The notes under the pieces were generated by a model. That model did not search any database. It worked only from the letters and a program-made list of their open reading frames with translations, and had not been told where the DNA came from. A stretch of 48,728 bases of DNA from Pedobacter fastidiosus (lineage in GTDB: Bacteria > Bacteroidota > Bacteroidia > Sphingobacteriales > Sphingobacteriaceae): NCBI RefSeq assembly GCF_014306625.1, contig NZ_JACRYL010000029.1:1-48728 (forward strand). Direction: 5' to 3'. A program made the position numbers and the translations under genes. This document shows positions 1-7,332 of this stretch, piece after piece; position 1 is the first letter of the stretch; every line of letters starts with the position of its first letter.

Positions 1-75
1 CTGCTTTTTTCAAGCAACAACTCTGGGGGTCAATTTAAAATTGGCGAAAGGGGGTCAAATTTATTGGTATATGCA
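1..75 (+). mobile_element. Right end of an IS21-like insertion sequence (partial)
   Basis: Two direct copies of a GGGGGTCAAATTT-like motif lie at about 26-38 and 50-62, each followed by a TTGG-like step, and the block ends in TGCA at 72-75. Repeated GGGGGTCA motifs downstream of istB and a terminal CA are usual for IS21-family right ends in Bacteroidota. Similarity between the adjacent recombinase remnant and its intact paralogue starts at GAGTAC, position 76, so 75/76 is the likely insertion junction. The istA/istB genes would lie left of the window. The family name is recognition by eye and needs a database match. Confidence 0.6.
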
Positions 76-1522
76 GAGTACTGATGAACAGGCGGAAAAG
101 GGATATTCTTTGAGAAGCCAAAAGGACGTACTTGAAAAATATTGTTTTGGTAATGGAATTTTAGTTAGAAAAATCTACACCGAGGATCATTCCGCAAAAA
201 CATTTAACAGACCAGAATGGAGGAAATTTATTACCTTCCTCAAGAAAACAAAAAAAAACTTGAGTCTGGTATTATTTACAAAATGGGACAGATTTAGCAG
301 AAATGCTAGCGATGCTTACCAGATGATATCTCTTCTAAAAAAACTTGGCTCAGATCCACAGGCGATTGAGCAACCTCTGGATATGGATGTCCCTGAAAAT
401 AAAATGATGTTGGCCATCTATCTTACAGCGCCAGAAATTGAAAATGATCGTAGGGGATTAAATACAAGGGCAGGAATAAGGCAGGCCAAAAAAGAGGGAC
501 GGTGGACAGGTCCTGCCCCACTTGGATATATAAATCGCACCCACCTGGATGGCAAAAAATTTATAACTCCTAAACATCCTGAGTCAGAATTAATAAAATG
601 GATATTTAGCCAGATTGAAAAAGATACTTTTTCATGTGAGGAAACATTCAGGATGGCGATTAGAAAGGGTTTGAAATGCAGTAAGAATAACTTTTATCAC
701 CTTATTAAAAATCCAGTTTATTACGGAAAAGTAATCGTTCCAAAATATAGGGATGAGGAAATGATTCTGGTTACTGGAAACCATGACCCCTTGATAGAAA
801 AAAAACAGTTTTGGAACGTTCAGGATATTTTATCAAAGAAAGCAAGAAAAAAGGGTACCTCTCTAACAGTTCCTGAAGATCTGCCGTTAAGAGGTTTTTT
901 AAACTGTACAGATTGTACCCGCAAACTTACGGGAAGCGCACGTAGGGGTAGCAAAAAACCTATTTTTTATTATCATTGCAGATCTGAGTGCGGCGTGAGG
1001 TTTAGGGCTGACACTGTTCTTATTGAATTCAGAAACTGCTTAGCTGAGCTCAATCTAAGGGAAGAATTTAAACCGTTTATTAAAATTGCAATTGATGATT
1101 GTTACAGCAATGAAATGTCTGAAATAATAGAAGACAGAAAAATGTTCATTCGGGCAACCGAAGCAATTAAAAACAAACTGACTAAAGCAAGAAACCTGTT
1201 ACTCGAGGGCGAGCTCGAGCTAGCAGAATATCGCCAGATAAAGCTGGATTGCAGTGAAAACACACAGCAATATGAAGATAGGTGGAACGCAAAAGGAAAA
1301 AGACACAAATTATTCTCCCAAGATTACATCATCAAAGATGCGGCGATGAATTTAATCAACGATATGGCTATTCTTTTTTGTGAATGCAATATTGAGGAAA
1401 AACGTGAGCTCTTGAGTCTTCTTGTTGACAAGACATTAAAATTTGAAGGTAAAAATTTTGGACAAAAAGTTTTCAACGATGATGTTCATTATATATTTAT
1501 GGAAAATCATCAAAATTTTTAA
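76..1522 (+). pseudogene. Large serine recombinase, 5'-truncated by an insertion sequence
   Basis: The product is closely similar along its length to the intact recombinase that follows: resolvase domain, recombinase domain starting near the APLGYINR motif, a zinc ribbon with a CTDC pair and a CRSEC segment, and a C-terminal helical region. The frame stays open leftward to a TTG at 41, but those codons lie in the insertion sequence. The first catalytic strand, Y-I-R-V-S in the paralogue, reads Y-W-Y-M-Q-S here, so the active-site Arg before the nucleophilic Ser is lost although the Ser itself survives by chance of the junction. Serine recombinases need that Arg in the active site, so this copy is probably inactive. 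No other stop or frameshift is visible, which suggests a recent event. Confidence 0.75.
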
Positions 1523-1609
1523 TCTTTTTGCTATTCTTCTGCTTCGCTCTTGAACTTTTTAAAAAAAATCATTATCTTCTGTTATTGAATCAATTAACCA
1601 AATTAATGG

Positions 1610-3214
1610 ATGAGAACAGCAGATTTATATATCAGAGTGAGTACAGATGAGCAGGCTGAAAAAGGATATTCTTTAAGAAGCCAACAAGATGTTTTACAGA
1701 AATACTGTGAACTGAATTTAATTAAGATAAGGGAAGTTTTTATAGAAGATTATTCGGCCAAAACTTTTAAAAGACCAGTGTGGCAAAAATATTTGGTATT
1801 TATCAAACGAAATAGAGGAAAGGCCAATCTTCTTTTATTTACGAAATGGGATAGATTTAGCCGCAACACGAGTGACGCCTACCAAATGATATCCTCTTTG
1901 AATAAGCAGGGGATAGAGCCTCAAGCTATTGAACAGCCACTGGACTTAACTGTGCCTGAAAATAAAATGATGCTCGCTGTTTATCTCACAACCCCAGAAA
2001 TCGAAAATGACAGGCGAGGATTAAATACGAAGGCTGGAATTAGACAGGCAAAAAAAGAAGGTCGGTACACCGGACCCGCTCCTCTTGGTTATATTAATAG
2101 AAGTTACGAGGATGGCAAGAAATACATTACTTATAAGCAACCTGAAGCAAATGCTATTAAATGGGTGTTTGAAGAATATTTAAAAGGAATTTATTCTGGA
2201 GAATATTTACTTAATCAGATAAACCGACAGGGAATTAAATGCAGTAAGAACAATTTCTATAACCTGCTTAAAAACCCTACCTATATGGGCAAGATTCTCG
2301 TTCCGTCCTATCGAGATGAACCTGAAAGGATTGTCGATGGCCAGCATCAGGGGATAATCACGGAAGATCAATTTTATCAGATCCAGAAAATTTTAGCCAT
2401 TCGCAAAAAAGAACAGCCTAGAATGCCAGTTTCCAGTTCTGAGGATCTGCCGTTAAGAGGATTAATAAAATGTCCTAAATGTACAAGATCGCTTACAGGT
2501 AGTGCCTCTAAAGGGAAAACCCGCTACAGCATTTACTATCACTGCAGGTCTTCATGTGGTGTAAGATATCGAGCTGAGGATGTGAATAATTCTTTCCGGG
2601 ATTATTTAACATGCTTTATTCCTAGAAACCCTGACCAGCTTATCAAGGAAATTGTTGAAGATTACAAAGGTAATTCCAAAAGTTTAAAAAATGATAGAAA
2701 TCTTGTTTTGAATAAAATTAGAGACTGTAATCAAAAGCTCGAAAGAGCAAGAGAACTGCTTTTGGAAAACGATCTTGAGCCATCTGAATACCGAGATATT
2801 AAAGAGGATACTTTACAAAAGATTACAGCTCTAGAAAGAGAACTTGTGCCTATTGAACCTCGAAATCGAAGAATTTCCGATATCTCACCCATTTTAATTA
2901 AAGCAATGGCTACACTCGGAAAAATCGATAATCTGTATGATGAAAATTCAGCTGAATCAAAGAAATTAATCGTCACAACTCTTTTTCCGCAAAAATTGAC
3001 ATACAATTTAGGTATAGGTCGAACCCAAAAGTCGAACTCTTTCGCCGAATATATCTTCTTGAAAAATAGCGAGTTAAGGGCAAAAAAAAAGGGACAAAAC
3101 CATTCGAAAATGTCTTTGTCCCATACGGGGTGGCTGATGGGGCTCGAACCCACGACCCTCGGCACCACAAACCAATACTCTAACCAACTGAGCTACAACC
3201 ACCGTGTTTTTTAG
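1610..3214 (+). CDS. Large serine recombinase (site-specific integrase/resolvase family)
   Basis: Begins at ATG 1610. The N-terminal resolvase domain has the Y-I-R-V-S catalytic strand with the Ser nucleophile near residue 10 and the downstream K-W-D-R-F-S-R motif. The recombinase domain begins near GPAPLGYINR (about residue 160). A zinc ribbon follows, with CPKC and later CRSSC, and then a long charged helical region. Such enzymes integrate or excise mobile elements through a 5'-phosphoseryl intermediate. The paralogue upstream ends about 10 residues after a shared YIF motif. Here the frame continues past that point (about residue 491, DNA 3082), crossing the terminator and antisense body of tRNA-His and ending just beyond it. 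The last ~44 residues are therefore probably chromosomal sequence rather than original recombinase. Together with its neighbour it suggests a tandem-recombinase mobile element whose body lies to the left or has been lost. Confidence 0.85.
   Translation: MRTADLYIRVSTDEQAEKGYSLRSQQDVLQKYCELNLIKIREVFIEDYSAKTFKRPVWQKYLVFIKRNRGKANLLLFTKWDRFSRNTSDAYQMISSLNKQGIEPQAIEQPLDLTVPENKMMLAVYLTTPEIENDRRGLNTKAGIRQAKKEGRYTGPAPLGYINRSYEDGKKYITYKQPEANAIKWVFEEYLKGIYSGEYLLNQINRQGIKCSKNNFYNLLKNPTYMGKILVPSYRDEPERIVDGQHQGIITEDQFYQIQKILAIRKKEQPRMPVSSSEDLPLRGLIKCPKCTRSLTGSASKGKTRYSIYYHCRSSCGVRYRAEDVNNSFRDYLTCFIPRNPDQLIKEIVEDYKGNSKSLKNDRNLVLNKIRDCNQKLERARELLLENDLEPSEYRDIKEDTLQKITALERELVPIEPRNRRISDISPILIKAMATLGKIDNLYDENSAESKKLIVTTLFPQKLTYNLGIGRTQKSNSFAEYIFLKNSELRAKKKGQNHSKMSLSHTGWLMGLEPTTLGTTNQYSNQLSYNHRVF
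3082..3122 (-). terminator. Rho-independent terminator of tRNA-His
   Basis: On the minus strand, a GGGACAAA stem (complement of 3115-3122) pairs with TTTGTCCC (complement of 3091-3098), followed by nine T residues (complement of 3082-3090). It begins 6 bp past the tRNA 3' end and lies inside the overlapping recombinase frame on the plus strand. Confidence 0.85.
3129..3203 (-). tRNA. tRNA-His (GTG)
   Basis: A complete cloverleaf can be drawn on the minus strand. The acceptor stem GTGGTTG pairs with CAGCCAC, with the extra G at -1 and discriminator C73 that mark histidine tRNAs. The D arm has AGCTCAGTTGG, the anticodon stem TTGGT pairs with GCCGA around the loop TTGTGGT (anticodon GTG), and the T arm has GTGGG-TTCGAGC-CCCAT. 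The 3' CCA is not encoded. The gene resembles E. coli tRNA-His position by position. It has its own promoter and terminator. Confidence 0.95.
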
Positions 3215-3219
3215 TGTCA

Positions 3220-3249
3220 CAAAAGTACGATTTTTAATATTTCTTGCAA
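3220..3249 (-). promoter_or_regulatory. Promoter of tRNA-His
   Basis: On the minus strand TTG (complement of 3247-3249) is followed after 19 nt by TACTTTTG (complement of 3220-3227). This matches the Bacteroidota housekeeping promoter, TTG and TAnnTTTG with about 19-21 nt between. It lies 16 bp upstream of the mature tRNA 5' end. Confidence 0.8.
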
Positions 3250-3362
3250 ATATTTTTATACTCCTAAATAAAAAAAACTATTAAAACTCTATTATTCAAT
3301 TATTTGAATTTCAATTCCACCATTAAAAAAACTTAAAATAGCTTATTTTGATGCTAAAAACT

Positions 3363-3370
3363 TAGATTTG
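3363..3370 (+). promoter_or_regulatory. Minus-7 element of rnhA (TAnnTTTG)
   Basis: TAGATTTG ends only 8 nt before the rnhA ATG. Because transcription in this phylum starts a few bases past this element, the mRNA would have almost no 5' leader. No convincing TTG at the usual distance upstream was found. Confidence 0.55.
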
Positions 3371-3378
3371 CACCGTTT

Positions 3379-3852
3379 ATGATCGAGATTTACACAGACG
3401 GAGCAGCAAGCGGAAACCCAGGCCCAGGTGGTTATGGAACCATTTTGAGAGCCGGCCAACACTATAAAGAATTAAGTGGAGGTTTTAGAATGACCACAAA
3501 TAACCGAATGGAACTACTTGCCGTAATCAAGGGTTTAGAAGCATTAAAAAGTTTAAACCAGCAAGTAACCGTTTACTCAGATTCTAAATATGTTGTAGAT
3601 GCAGTTGAAAAAAAATGGGTATTTGGTTGGGTAACTAAAAACTTTAAAGATAAAAAGAACAAAGATCTATGGATTCGTTTTTTAGAACTTTACAAACTGC
3701 ACAAGGTCAAATTCATCTGGATTAAAGGCCATAACGATCATCCAGAAAATGAACGTTGCGATCGTTTAGCCGTTGCAGCATCACACGATAAACAGAATTT
3801 GGCAATAGATACTTTTTTTGAAGTAGAGCGTAATAAAGCTACACTTTTATAA
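3379..3852 (+). CDS. rnhA: Ribonuclease HI
   Basis: A 157-residue RNase HI. It degrades the RNA strand of RNA-DNA hybrids, for example R-loops and Okazaki primers. All four catalytic acids can be seen: Asp7 in IYTDGAA, Glu45 in RMELL, Asp68 in YSDSKY and Asp128 in ERCDRLA. The GH of the flexible loop is near 117-118 and the NPGPGG loop near 13-18. Length equals the usual bacterial enzyme. The start is certain because Met1 directly precedes the first core strand. A TAnnTTTG element just 8 nt upstream suggests a leaderless or nearly leaderless message. It converges on fbp with a shared hairpin terminator between. Confidence 0.95.
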   Translation: MIEIYTDGAASGNPGPGGYGTILRAGQHYKELSGGFRMTTNNRMELLAVIKGLEALKSLNQQVTVYSDSKYVVDAVEKKWVFGWVTKNFKDKKNKDLWIRFLELYKLHKVKFIWIKGHNDHPENERCDRLAVAASHDKQNLAIDTFFEVERNKATLL

Positions 3853-3909
3853 AGACATCAGCTCATATTTTTGCCAATACTAAATACCACATAAGAAGAA
3901 ACTGTCCCA

Positions 3910-3940
3910 CTCTTTATAAAAAAGTATGTTTTATAAAGAG
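3910..3940. terminator. Bidirectional terminator between rnhA and fbp
   Basis: A perfect 12-bp inverted repeat CTCTTTATAAAA / TTTTATAAAGAG with a 7-nt loop lies between two convergent genes, 57 bp past the rnhA stop and 10 bp past the fbp stop. The A/T-rich base of the stem gives U-rich tails on both strands, though there is no long separate T run. Confidence 0.65.
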
Positions 3941-3950
3941 ATAAGCAAAC

Positions 3951-5030
3951 CTAATCTATGCCTCCAATAACCCCCAGATCTTCTAAAGTTGTTTCGGCCT
4001 TTTCCGTAACACTGCTAAATTTTGAAGTATAAATAAGCATCATTTCTTCGGCTTTTTCTACCATCAGTTTAGATCCAATAAAAACAGGAACTCTTTGGTG
4101 CAACTCCGTCGGAACAATATCAAGTACGCGATCGAAACCTGTACTCGCCTTCCCTCCTGCCTGTTCTATAATAAAAGCCATTGGATTGCACTCATACAGA
4201 AGCCTCAATTTTCCATTGGGAGAGCGTGAAGTTGTTGGGTAAATATAGATCCCGCCCTTGATTAAATTCCTATGAATATCTCCAACCATAGAACCAATAT
4301 ATCTAGAAGTATAAGGTCTTTTAGTTGCATCATCTTCTACTTGGCAATATTTGATATATTTTTTAACTCCATCTGGAAAATGAACATAATTACCTTCGTT
4401 TACCGAATAAATGTAACCGGTTTCCGGAATTCTCATTTGTGGATGTGATAAGCAAAACTCACCAATAGATGGGTCTAGCGTAAATCCGTTAACGCCAACC
4501 CCAGTCGTGTAAACCAACATGGTTGAAGAACCGTAAATAATATAGCCAGCAGCTACTTGTTGCGTACCTTTTTGCAAAACATCCTCAATTGTTGCTCTTC
4601 CTACGGTAGATTTTCTTCGATAAATAGAAAAAATTGTACCAACCGCTACGTTAACATCGGTGTTAGACGAACCATCTAAAGGATCGATACAAACAATATA
4701 TTTTGCATTTTGAGAAACAGGAGATTCGATATGGATAATCTCATCTTCTTCTTCGGTAGCTACAATACAACACTCACCACCACTCGTTAATGCAGCAATA
4801 AACTGTTCATTGGCATAAACATCCAACTTTTTTTGCTCCTCACCTTGAATATTTGTGGTACCCATGTCGCCCAAAATATCAACCAAACCTGCTTTGTTAA
4901 CCTCTCGATTTACAATCTTAGCGGCTATGCCCATATCTCTTAACAACCTAGAAAGTTCACCTTTAGCATAAGGGAAATCTGCCTGTTTTTCTATAATGAA
5001 TTGTCCTAGTGTTTTAACGCCACAAACCAT
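3951..5030 (-). CDS. fbp: Class I fructose-1,6-bisphosphatase
   Basis: A 359-residue class I FBPase, which hydrolyses fructose-1,6-bisphosphate to fructose-6-phosphate in gluconeogenesis. Visible family motifs are the metal-binding EEEDE (about 93-97), the DPLDGSSN signature (about 116-123) and the sugar-phosphate-binding segment LRLLYECNPMAF near residue 276. Length fits the class I family (about 330-360). The start ATG lies 19 bp downstream of the phosphoesterase stop, so the two are probably co-transcribed. The opening residues MVCGVKTLGQFI match the usual N-terminal helix. It converges on rnhA. Confidence 0.95.
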   Translation of the reverse strand: MVCGVKTLGQFIIEKQADFPYAKGELSRLLRDMGIAAKIVNREVNKAGLVDILGDMGTTNIQGEEQKKLDVYANEQFIAALTSGGECCIVATEEEDEIIHIESPVSQNAKYIVCIDPLDGSSNTDVNVAVGTIFSIYRRKSTVGRATIEDVLQKGTQQVAAGYIIYGSSTMLVYTTGVGVNGFTLDPSIGEFCLSHPQMRIPETGYIYSVNEGNYVHFPDGVKKYIKYCQVEDDATKRPYTSRYIGSMVGDIHRNLIKGGIYIYPTTSRSPNGKLRLLYECNPMAFIIEQAGGKASTGFDRVLDIVPTELHQRVPVFIGSKLMVEKAEEMMLIYTSKFSSVTEKAETTLEDLGVIGGID

Positions 5031-5049
5031 ACTTAGTGTACTTTTTACA

Positions 5050-5541
5050 TTATCTACCCGATAACTCTATAACCTCTAAGGTATGAATATTTTCTTCAGA
5101 AATGCAAAACCGAACCAAAGTTCTTACTTTATGCCAGCCATGTTTTCCAGCTGCACCGGGGTTTATATGCAAACATTTTATCTTTTCATCGAACATTACC
5201 TTCAAAATATGCGAATGCCCGGTTATAAATAATTTTGGTGAGTTAGTGTATAATTCAGACTTAACCGACATGGCGTATTTACCCGGATAACCTCCTATAT
5301 GCGTCATTAAGACGTTTATTCCCTCGCAACTAAATCGATTTTGTTCTGGAAACGCTGATCTAATCTCTAGATCATCTATATTTCCAAACACGCCACGAAG
5401 GGGTTTAAAGTCTGCCAATGGCTTTGCCACATTTGGCCCAAAATCACCAGCATGCCAAATTTCATCACAACTTTCGAAGTGTTTAAATACAGCATCATCC
5501 AAGTATCCGTGGGTATCAGAAATTAAACCTATTTTTTTCAT
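5050..5541 (-). CDS. YfcE/MJ0936-type metallophosphoesterase
   Basis: A 163-residue calcineurin-like phosphoesterase of the small YfcE/MJ0936 family, which are metal-dependent phosphodiesterases acting on small substrates. The physiological substrate is not known from sequence. Metal-binding motifs in order: SDTHG (residues 8-12), HAGDFG, FGNID, MTHIGG and GHSH, followed by INPGAAG. All are intact. The ATG at 5541 is preferred over an in-frame TTG one codon upstream because it gives the canonical MKKIGLISDTHG beginning. The gene lies just upstream of fbp on the same strand with a 19-bp gap, so it probably shares the promoter placed at 5607-5614. The arrangement is consistent with a linked role in sugar-phosphate metabolism, but that is only inferred. 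Confidence 0.85.
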   Translation of the reverse strand: MKKIGLISDTHGYLDDAVFKHFESCDEIWHAGDFGPNVAKPLADFKPLRGVFGNIDDLEIRSAFPEQNRFSCEGINVLMTHIGGYPGKYAMSVKSELYTNSPKLFITGHSHILKVMFDEKIKCLHINPGAAGKHGWHKVRTLVRFCISEENIHTLEVIELSGR

Positions 5542-5606
5542 CAAGGAGCAGCATTTTAAAGGATTTTAAGATTTTCAAGATCAATATGCATCAAAAATTA
5601 ATGGCA

Positions 5607-5614
5607 CAAATATA
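5607..5614 (-). promoter_or_regulatory. Candidate promoter (TAnnTTTG) of the phosphoesterase-fbp operon
   Basis: The minus strand reads TATATTTG about 65 bp before the phosphoesterase ATG. A TTG lies upstream, but the spacing of about 13 nt is shorter than usual. Confidence 0.4.
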
Positions 5615-5699
5615 ATTATACAGTTGACAAAGACGACAGTGCCTAAACTTACGCCATCTATCCCCGAAAACAGAAACTCTAATACAAAATAAAAAAATC

Positions 5700-5870
5700 T
5701 TCAAGACATTAAAACCCCATCTAATAACTATTGGATTAAGTTGGGAATGAAGAATCGCAGAAAAAGACTAGCTCTTGGAAAGCATATAGTTAAAGCGACT
5801 TATATCAAGGCCGACAATTGGACTTCCTCATGTCCTTTCTGCGCAGGCAGGAATCTTAATGCCTTATGAG
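5700..5870. repeat. Decayed copies of the window's palindromic repeat in the 5542-5941 gap
   Basis: The 400-bp gap between the phosphoesterase and the methyltransferase has no credible gene. Around 5706-5755 lies a mutated copy of the repeat half seen intact at 25470-25507 (ACATTAA...CCATC...ATAACTAT...GGATTAAG...GAATGA). At 5834-5868 lies a mutated copy of the other half (GCGCAGGCAGGAATCTTAAT). These are relics of the family clustered at 11040-12096. Short AAGGATTTTAAGATT-type strings at 5556-5582 and, inverted, near 5915-5938 recur near 37526 and 37675. Confidence 0.55.
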
Positions 5871-5941
5871 TTCAACTCCCTTTATGTGCTTTGAAAATCA
5901 AACCTTAATCCTGCCTTATCCTTAAATCCTAAAAATCCTGC

Positions 5942-6643
5942 TCAGAGGGCCAAGAAAAAATCCTTCAACAACTTCTTGTACTCCTGTGTATGTTGCTTAA
6001 GTGATTCATAGATATAGAAATCCCGTTCAATCTGATCAACCTCTTCCTTGCGCAGACAAACCATTTGTCTGAAAGTCGGCTTATCCTTATCCGAATGCAT
6101 GCTAATCCTTTCTCTAAGAAAAAAACCATATTTTGGAGCTAAACCAATAACATAATCCGCTTGCTTCACCGGAAGTATTAACCAGAAACATCCTTTATCA
6201 TTTAACATATCAGAAGATTTTCGAATTAACATTTCAAAAAAATCATGATCTGCATGTCGGGCTATCCCTTTTCTGGCTTCTTCATTCTTCAAATCATTTA
6301 CGAAGAACGGCGGATTGGAAACAATCAAATCATAATGATCTGTACAAGAATAATCTTCAATAGAAATATGAAATGCCGATAGGCGCTGAGAAAAGGGTGA
6401 ATTTTTAAAATTATTTGAGGCAGTTACTGCAGCTTGTTCGTCTATTTCAACGGCATCAATATTGGCATTATTAAAACGTTGCGCCAACATTAAAGCAATT
6501 ACACCCGTACCCGCTCCAATGTCTAATATCCTTTTTGGTTTAGGATGAAAAACAGAAGCAGCCAACAATACGCCATCCGTATTAATTTTCATGGCGCAAC
6601 CAGATTGATCAACATCAAACTGTTTAAATTTAAAAATGCTCAT
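5942..6643 (-). CDS. trmN6: tRNA1(Val) adenine-37 N6-methyltransferase (TrmN6/YfiC-like)
   Basis: A 233-residue class I SAM-dependent methyltransferase. The SAM site is the DIGAGTG motif (about residues 41-47), followed by an acidic residue ending the second strand (AVEIDEQA). The catalytic NPPF motif near 110-113 is typical of amino-methyltransferases acting on adenine or glutamine. The opening IFKFKQFDVDQSGCAMKI and the length match the YfiC/TrmN6 family, which makes m6A37 in tRNA-Val. The specific substrate is inferred from the family. It is transcribed leftward downstream of the VOC gene with an 81-bp gap, possibly in one unit. Confidence 0.85.
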   Translation of the reverse strand: MSIFKFKQFDVDQSGCAMKINTDGVLLAASVFHPKPKRILDIGAGTGVIALMLAQRFNNANIDAVEIDEQAAVTASNNFKNSPFSQRLSAFHISIEDYSCTDHYDLIVSNPPFFVNDLKNEEARKGIARHADHDFFEMLIRKSSDMLNDKGCFWLILPVKQADYVIGLAPKYGFFLRERISMHSDKDKPTFRQMVCLRKEEVDQIERDFYIYESLKQHTQEYKKLLKDFFLAL

Positions 6644-6724
6644 TTAGCCATCATTTTTTCTCGTTCAGCTTGGTCAACTTTCATAGCGCTTGGCATATTA
6701 AAGCTGATAAAGCTATTGAGTTAT

Positions 6725-7108
6725 CTATTTCTCGTACAACTCCAACGGCAAGCCATCTGGGTCTGCAAAAAAGGTGAATCTTTTCTCCGTAAATTCATCT
6801 ATCCTAATCGGCTCGGTTACAATTCCATGTGCTGATAATCTTGCAATCTCGACTTCAATATTATCCACTTCGAAAGCCAAATGACGTAAGCCTTGCGCTT
6901 CTGGCCTTGATGGACGAGCTGGAGGATTCTCGAAAGAAAACAATTCGATTTGGTAAACTCCATTTATGGCAAGATCTAGTTTATAAGATTTCCGCTCTTC
7001 ACGATATACCTCTCCTAATATGGCAAAGCCAAGCTGCTTTACATAAAAATCTTTCGATTTTGTATAGTCTGAACAAATAATGGCTATATGATGGATGCGG
7101 TTAAACAT
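6725..7108 (-). CDS. VOC-superfamily protein (glyoxalase I-like, YaeR/GloA2 type)
   Basis: A 127-residue single-domain vicinal-oxygen-chelate protein made of two beta-alpha-beta-beta-beta modules. Candidate metal ligands are in the classic places: His in IHHIAI near the start, Glu in QIELFSF, His in LRHLAFE and Glu in PLELYEK at the end. The family includes glyoxalase I and relatives. The pattern FYVKQLGF...RPEAQGLRHLAFEVD...PDGLPLELYE is that of the small YaeR group, whose reaction is not well established. I therefore give the family rather than an enzyme name. The gene is divergent from purL with about 220 bp between. Confidence 0.8.
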   Translation of the reverse strand: MFNRIHHIAIICSDYTKSKDFYVKQLGFAILGEVYREERKSYKLDLAINGVYQIELFSFENPPARPSRPEAQGLRHLAFEVDNIEVEIARLSAHGIVTEPIRIDEFTEKRFTFFADPDGLPLELYEK

Positions 7109-7306
7109 ATTAAAAAATAAGTGAGTTTTGAATCATTGAATGATAGAGTGTTACAAAGTTGCGTAAAATGATTGAATTTTTACATTAGCATTTACGCCTT
7201 TAAAATCTCCACAATGCCCACCAAATCTCGATCATCCTTAACCATTCTTTCATTGAAAACGCTCTTATTCACTCATTAAATATTCCCTCATTAAATTTAA
7301 AAAAGC

Positions 7307-7314
7307 TATTTTTG
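7307..7314 (+). promoter_or_regulatory. Minus-7 element of purL (TAnnTTTG)
   Basis: TATTTTTG lies 18 nt before the purL ATG. It also contains the in-frame TTG that a naive start call would use. Confidence 0.6.
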
Positions 7315-7332
7315 CAACTTCAAAAAAAAAGC

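Noticed and set aside
2731..3170. Minus-strand frames of 145 and 65 residues
   Set aside because: They are antisense to the recombinase and the tRNA terminator; composition does not look like a protein.
3120..3214. Recombinase C-terminal residues after GQNHSK as a true domain
   Set aside because: The residues MGLEPTTLGTTNQYSNQLSY are the well-known spurious translation across a tRNA gene; they come from antisense tRNA-His.
5542..5544. TTG start of the phosphoesterase
   Set aside because: The ATG directly following at 5541 gives the canonical N terminus.
6545..7080. Plus-strand frames of 96 and 83 residues
   Set aside because: They are antisense to the methyltransferase and VOC genes, which have clear family motifs on the other strand.
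7312..7332. TTG start of purL
   Set aside because: It lies in the TAnnTTTG promoter element; ATG 7333 matches the usual beginning of the protein.
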